Below, piece after piece: positions 61,659 to 64,000 of a DNA stretch of 64,000 bases. This stretch comes from Myxococcaceae bacterium JPH2 (GTDB lineage Bacteria; Myxococcota; Myxococcia; Myxococcales; Myxococcaceae). Under the pieces are notes generated by a model. It did no database searches, was not told where the DNA came from, and worked only from the letters and a program-made list of their open reading frames with translations. The DNA lies in contig JAEMGR010000001.1 in the NCBI GenBank assembly GCA_016458225.1, forward strand, positions 1 to 64,000, in the 5' to 3' direction. The first letter of the stretch is position 1. Each line of letters begins with the position of its first letter. Both the position numbers and the translations under genes were made by a program.

Positions 61659-62456
61659 ATGTCGCTGAAGGTGATGACGCTCAACATCCTGATGGGGGGC
61701 GAGGAGCGGATGCCGCGGCTCCTGGCCCTCATCGCCCGTGAGAACCCAGACGTGCTCGTGCTGCAAGAGTGTCTGGGTTGGGAGGATGGCGTGCGGCTCG
61801 GCCAGGTGGCTGCCGCGCTGAACCTCCCGGCCACCGAGTCGCACGTGCGGCTGGGCCTCGCCCGGCCCCGCCCCAGTGGCCGCCGCTACCACGTTGCTGT
61901 CGCGAGCCGCCCTCCGTTGCACTCGGCCCGCCCGCACGCCGATGCCCGTGTCATCGGCCACTGCCTCTTCGAGTGCGCGCTGGAGACAGAGATGGGAACG
62001 TTGACGCTCTTCGCGGCCCACTTCGACTCGCACAACGAGGACCTGCGCCTCGTGGAAGCACGCTACCTGCGCTCGCTGCTCAACGCCGGGGACTTCGCCG
62101 AACGTGACGCCCTGCTGGCGGGGGACCTCAATGCATTGTCACGCGCGGACCCTTATCCGGTGGACCTCGCGGACCGCGTGCGGCGCGCGCGGGTGGACAA
62201 GTATGGCCACCCTCCCCGCTTCGATGTCATCGACGAGTTGGAGGACTTTGGCTGGGTGGACACGCTGCGCCGCAAGCCCGCCTCGCGCCGCTGGGTGACC
62301 GCGCGGCGCGAGCGTGAGGGAGAGGTCCTCGACTTCCGCACAGACTACGTGTTCGCCTCGCCGGCCCTCGCGCGACGGCTCGTGGGCTCGGACGTGGTAG
62401 AGGTCGGAGCGGCCTCCGACCATCATGCCCTGACGGCGACCTTCACCGAGCCGTGA
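61659..62456 (+). CDS. Endonuclease/exonuclease/phosphatase (EEP) family hydrolase
   Basis: 265 residues, no signal peptide. EEP motifs: TLNILMGGEERM (metal-binding Asn), VLVLQECLGWED (catalytic Glu), GDLNALSRADPYP (GDLN) and the C-terminal DYVFASPAL and ASDHHALTA (SDH). All key acidic and His residues are present, so it should be active on phosphoesters, either a nucleic acid or a phospholipid headgroup. It probably shares a transcript with the helical protein upstream. It converges on the minus-strand toxin-immunity genes. Confidence 0.9.
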   Translation: MSLKVMTLNILMGGEERMPRLLALIARENPDVLVLQECLGWEDGVRLGQVAAALNLPATESHVRLGLARPRPSGRRYHVAVASRPPLHSARPHADARVIGHCLFECALETEMGTLTLFAAHFDSHNEDLRLVEARYLRSLLNAGDFAERDALLAGDLNALSRADPYPVDLADRVRRARVDKYGHPPRFDVIDELEDFGWVDTLRRKPASRRWVTARREREGEVLDFRTDYVFASPALARRLVGSDVVEVGAASDHHALTATFTEP

Positions 62457-62465
62457 CGGCGCGCC

Positions 62466-62852
62466 TCACGGAAGCTCGTTGCGCAGCAGCGACTCCGCGC
62501 CCGCCACGAGGGTCGCGCGCACCTTGGCCTGGAGGTGCGGCAGGTTCTGGAGCAGCGCCTTGAGCGCGGCCGAGCTCCCGTAGAACACCCACTCCGCGGA
62601 GTGACTGCCCGCGCTGCGCGTGGCGACCTTCGCTTCGAGGAAGCGCTCCTTCGCGTTCGCATCCCCGCCCACGGGGGCAATCTTCAGCTCGGCCTCGCCC
62701 ATGTTCTGGAGGAGTGAGTCACACGAGAAGCGAGCGAGGATCGGGGCAAACCCGCCTGTGTCGGGCAACGACGCCCGCGCGCGCTCCGACAAGGTCAGAA
62801 GCGCGGCGCCAATCGCTTGTTGCAGCTTCCTCTCATCCTGGACGATCGGCAT
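62466..62852 (-). CDS. Candidate immunity protein for the adjacent RelA/SpoT-like toxin
   Basis: 128 residues, soluble, alpha/beta, with GAGGAG 4 nt before ATG 62852. No named family recognised (PIVQDERKLQQAIGAALLTL; CDSLLQNMGEAELKIAPVGG; LEAKVATRSAGSHSAEWVFY). It starts 8 bp after the stop of the gene with the RelA/SpoT-like C-terminal domain, on the same strand. Small size, missing signal peptide and tight downstream position are what is expected of a cytosolic immunity protein blocking a nucleotide-modifying toxin. This is inference from context. Confidence 0.6.
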   Translation of the reverse strand: MPIVQDERKLQQAIGAALLTLSERARASLPDTGGFAPILARFSCDSLLQNMGEAELKIAPVGGDANAKERFLEAKVATRSAGSHSAEWVFYGSSAALKALLQNLPHLQAKVRATLVAGAESLLRNELP

Positions 62853-62860
62853 GGGGCTCC

Positions 62861-64000
62861 TCAGCGGGACTTGTACCGCGCCTCGATCGCCGAGATGGCG
62901 CGCTTGAGCGCTTGGAGCTGCTCGAAGCCCAGGACCTTGTTGAATCCCTCGGGTAGCGGGGGCGGCGTGGACGGCCGGTTCTGCTCCAGCATGCGCATGT
63001 GGATGTAGCACTTGTTGAAGTAGTCAAAGTACTGCGTCTTCTGCTCTGGGGTCAGCGAGGCCATGGCGGTCTCCACGGGCTTGACCAGGGCCTTGAGCTC
63101 CGCTTCCGCGGCCTCGGGCACGTTGCGCACGAGCGGCTTGCCCAGCTCCACGTCGTAGGGAATGTGCTCGGCATCCGCGAACTCCAGGACACGCGACCCA
63201 ATGATTTGGAGCTCTCCGTGAACCCCGTTGGCGTGCTTCAGATAGGCACACACCACCGTGTAGCCGGTCTCCATCACCTGTGAGCCGTTGATCCGCAATG
63301 GCTTTCCGGCCTGGGCCGCTGCCAACTGAAGTGTCTCCAGATGCTGCGCCGTGAAGTAGGGCTGGCCGCCCGGCCCATGGAGGTTGTTGATCACCTCGAC
63401 CTCCAACTCCCCTCGCTGAATGGCCTCGGCGAGCCGGGTCACCACGCGATTCATCATCGCAGGCGAGGTGTCAGACAGGATGAGTCGCGTCCCAATGGCA
63501 TCCCAGAGGTGGGTGATGACCTCCTTGACCGTGGTGACCTTCGCGCCGAATCGGGTGATCGCGCGTTGCAAGCGATTCACCGCGGAGACAGGGTCCTTCG
63601 CCCTCGCGCGGATCTCTCCGAGCCCCTGGAAGATTTGGGTCACCTTCGCGCGCGCGGGCTCGAGCTGCTTCGCGTACTCGGGCATGGCCTTCTCGGCGAG
63701 TTGCAGCAGGGTCGGCGGGGGGCCCTTCATTCGCTCGTCCAGGAGTTCGGCGTCCCGGCGCGAACGGGGCAAGGGCGACTTGCCCGCGGCGCGCCTCGCC
63801 ATGCGCTCCTTGAGCCACGAGGCCAGTCGCGTTGAGCCGAAGGCCCGCTCCACGGCGGTGCCCTTCAACATCCGGAGCGCGACGCCGGCCCCTTTCGCCA
63901 TGACCCACATCACCAGCGCCTCGACCAGGACGCCCGCGAGCACGCCAATCGCCTCGGCCAGGTCGCGCGCCGCCTGGTCGAGCTGCTGCGCATCCCCTCG
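62861..64000 (-). CDS. Polymorphic toxin-like protein with C-terminal RelA/SpoT-type synthetase domain (5' end outside window)
   Basis: At least 379 codons; the frame is open to the window edge, so the N-terminus is missing. Numbering from the GTG at 63943: residues 1-25 are a hydrophobic helix, 60-110 a helical linker. The C-terminal half has the RelA/SpoT order of motifs: RAKDPVSAVNRL (R114, K116, S120, ATP-binding 'RxKxxxS'), DAIGTR (D148-R153), GY (227-228), ELQI (E244, the catalytic ExQ) and FADAEHIPY (H260). The usual GYxSxH is replaced by GYTVVC. It is followed at 8 bp by a small gene that may be its immunity. Such domains make ppGpp, ppApp or pyrophosphorylate tRNA. Confidence 0.75.
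   Translation of the reverse strand, partial: RGDAQQLDQAARDLAEAIGVLAGVLVEALVMWVMAKGAGVALRMLKGTAVERAFGSTRLASWLKERMARRAAGKSPLPRSRRDAELLDERMKGPPPTLLQLAEKAMPEYAKQLEPARAKVTQIFQGLGEIRARAKDPVSAVNRLQRAITRFGAKVTTVKEVITHLWDAIGTRLILSDTSPAMMNRVVTRLAEAIQRGELEVEVINNLHGPGGQPYFTAQHLETLQLAAAQAGKPLRINGSQVMETGYTVVCAYLKHANGVHGELQIIGSRVLEFADAEHIPYDVELGKPLVRNVPEAAEAELKALVKPVETAMASLTPEQKTQYFDYFNKCYIHMRMLEQNRPSTPPPLPEGFNKVLGFEQLQALKRAISAIEARYKSR

Noticed and set aside
59220-62033. Minus-strand open frame of about 940 codons opposite the helical-repeat protein
   Set aside because: Leu/Arg/His-rich shadow of the plus-strand gene, which has a signal peptide and ordered repeats.
1-64000. tRNA or rRNA genes
   Set aside because: No cloverleaf with conserved TTCRA-type arm or rRNA-like stretch was recognised by eye; a tRNAscan/Infernal run would be decisive.

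Overview
The window looks like a chromosomal segment from a myxobacterium (Myxococcota, Myxococcus/Corallococcus/Pyxidicoccus-like). This is inferred from the GC-rich sequence with strong third-position G/C bias, the many secreted lipoproteins of unknown function, myxobacterial Cys-rich CGDG...CDDGN...GDGC repeats, 'DAG'-rich protein tails, several ECF sigma factors and one-component regulators, and a predator-like set of hydrolases. No rRNA, tRNA, CRISPR array or complete insertion sequence was seen. About 51 genes or gene fragments that look real are interleaved on both strands.

Left part (1-17 kb). The first 850 bp hold two hairpins and a fragment of an IS3-family (IS2-group) transposase. 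Then come a VOC-fold protein divergent from a YafY/WYL regulator, a HEAT-repeat-like protein, a serine beta-lactamase-fold hydrolase, and a scar in which the end of an IS5-type transposase is joined to the end of a DUF1348 gene. An S9 oligopeptidase, a DUF5648 repeat protein, a broken saccharopine-dehydrogenase-like gene, a LysR regulator and a DUF6714-like protein follow. A sigma54 activator faces an intact DUF1348 gene across a palindrome and a -24/-12 promoter. A FAD monooxygenase faces a GntR-TetR fusion regulator across a perfect palindrome.

Centre (17-31 kb). A TonB-dependent receptor carrying its own TonB C-terminal domain forms an operon with a discoidin-like lipoprotein. It is divergent from an ECF sigma / zinc anti-sigma / caspase operon whose caspase carries a C-terminal beta-barrel-like region; together this looks like one cell-envelope sensing and uptake unit. 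Next are a peptidoglycan-binding M15-like enzyme, a radical SAM/SPASM protein, a TetR-controlled secreted alpha/beta hydrolase with two clear operators, a permuted NlpC/P60 protein, and a DUF2892-ECF sigma pair.

Right part (31-62 kb). This holds a DUF2442-DUF4375 protein, a large Cys-rich-repeat lipoprotein, a cold-shock protein, a TetR-monooxygenase operon, a 1,029-residue protein of unknown fold with a duplicated C-terminal module, and an acetyltransferase. A LytS/LytTR two-component pair precedes a complete RND efflux operon (outer-membrane factor, adaptor, pump). Then come an ECF41 sigma with its carboxymuconolactone-decarboxylase partner, a CxxCH lipoprotein, an azoreductase divergent from a LysR regulator, a helical-repeat periplasmic protein and an EEP-family hydrolase.

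Right edge (62.4-64 kb, minus strand). The window ends inside a gene whose C-terminal region has the core motifs of a RelA/SpoT nucleotide pyrophosphokinase. A small gene follows 8 bp later. I read this as a polymorphic toxin and its immunity protein, and it is the most interesting candidate system in the window.
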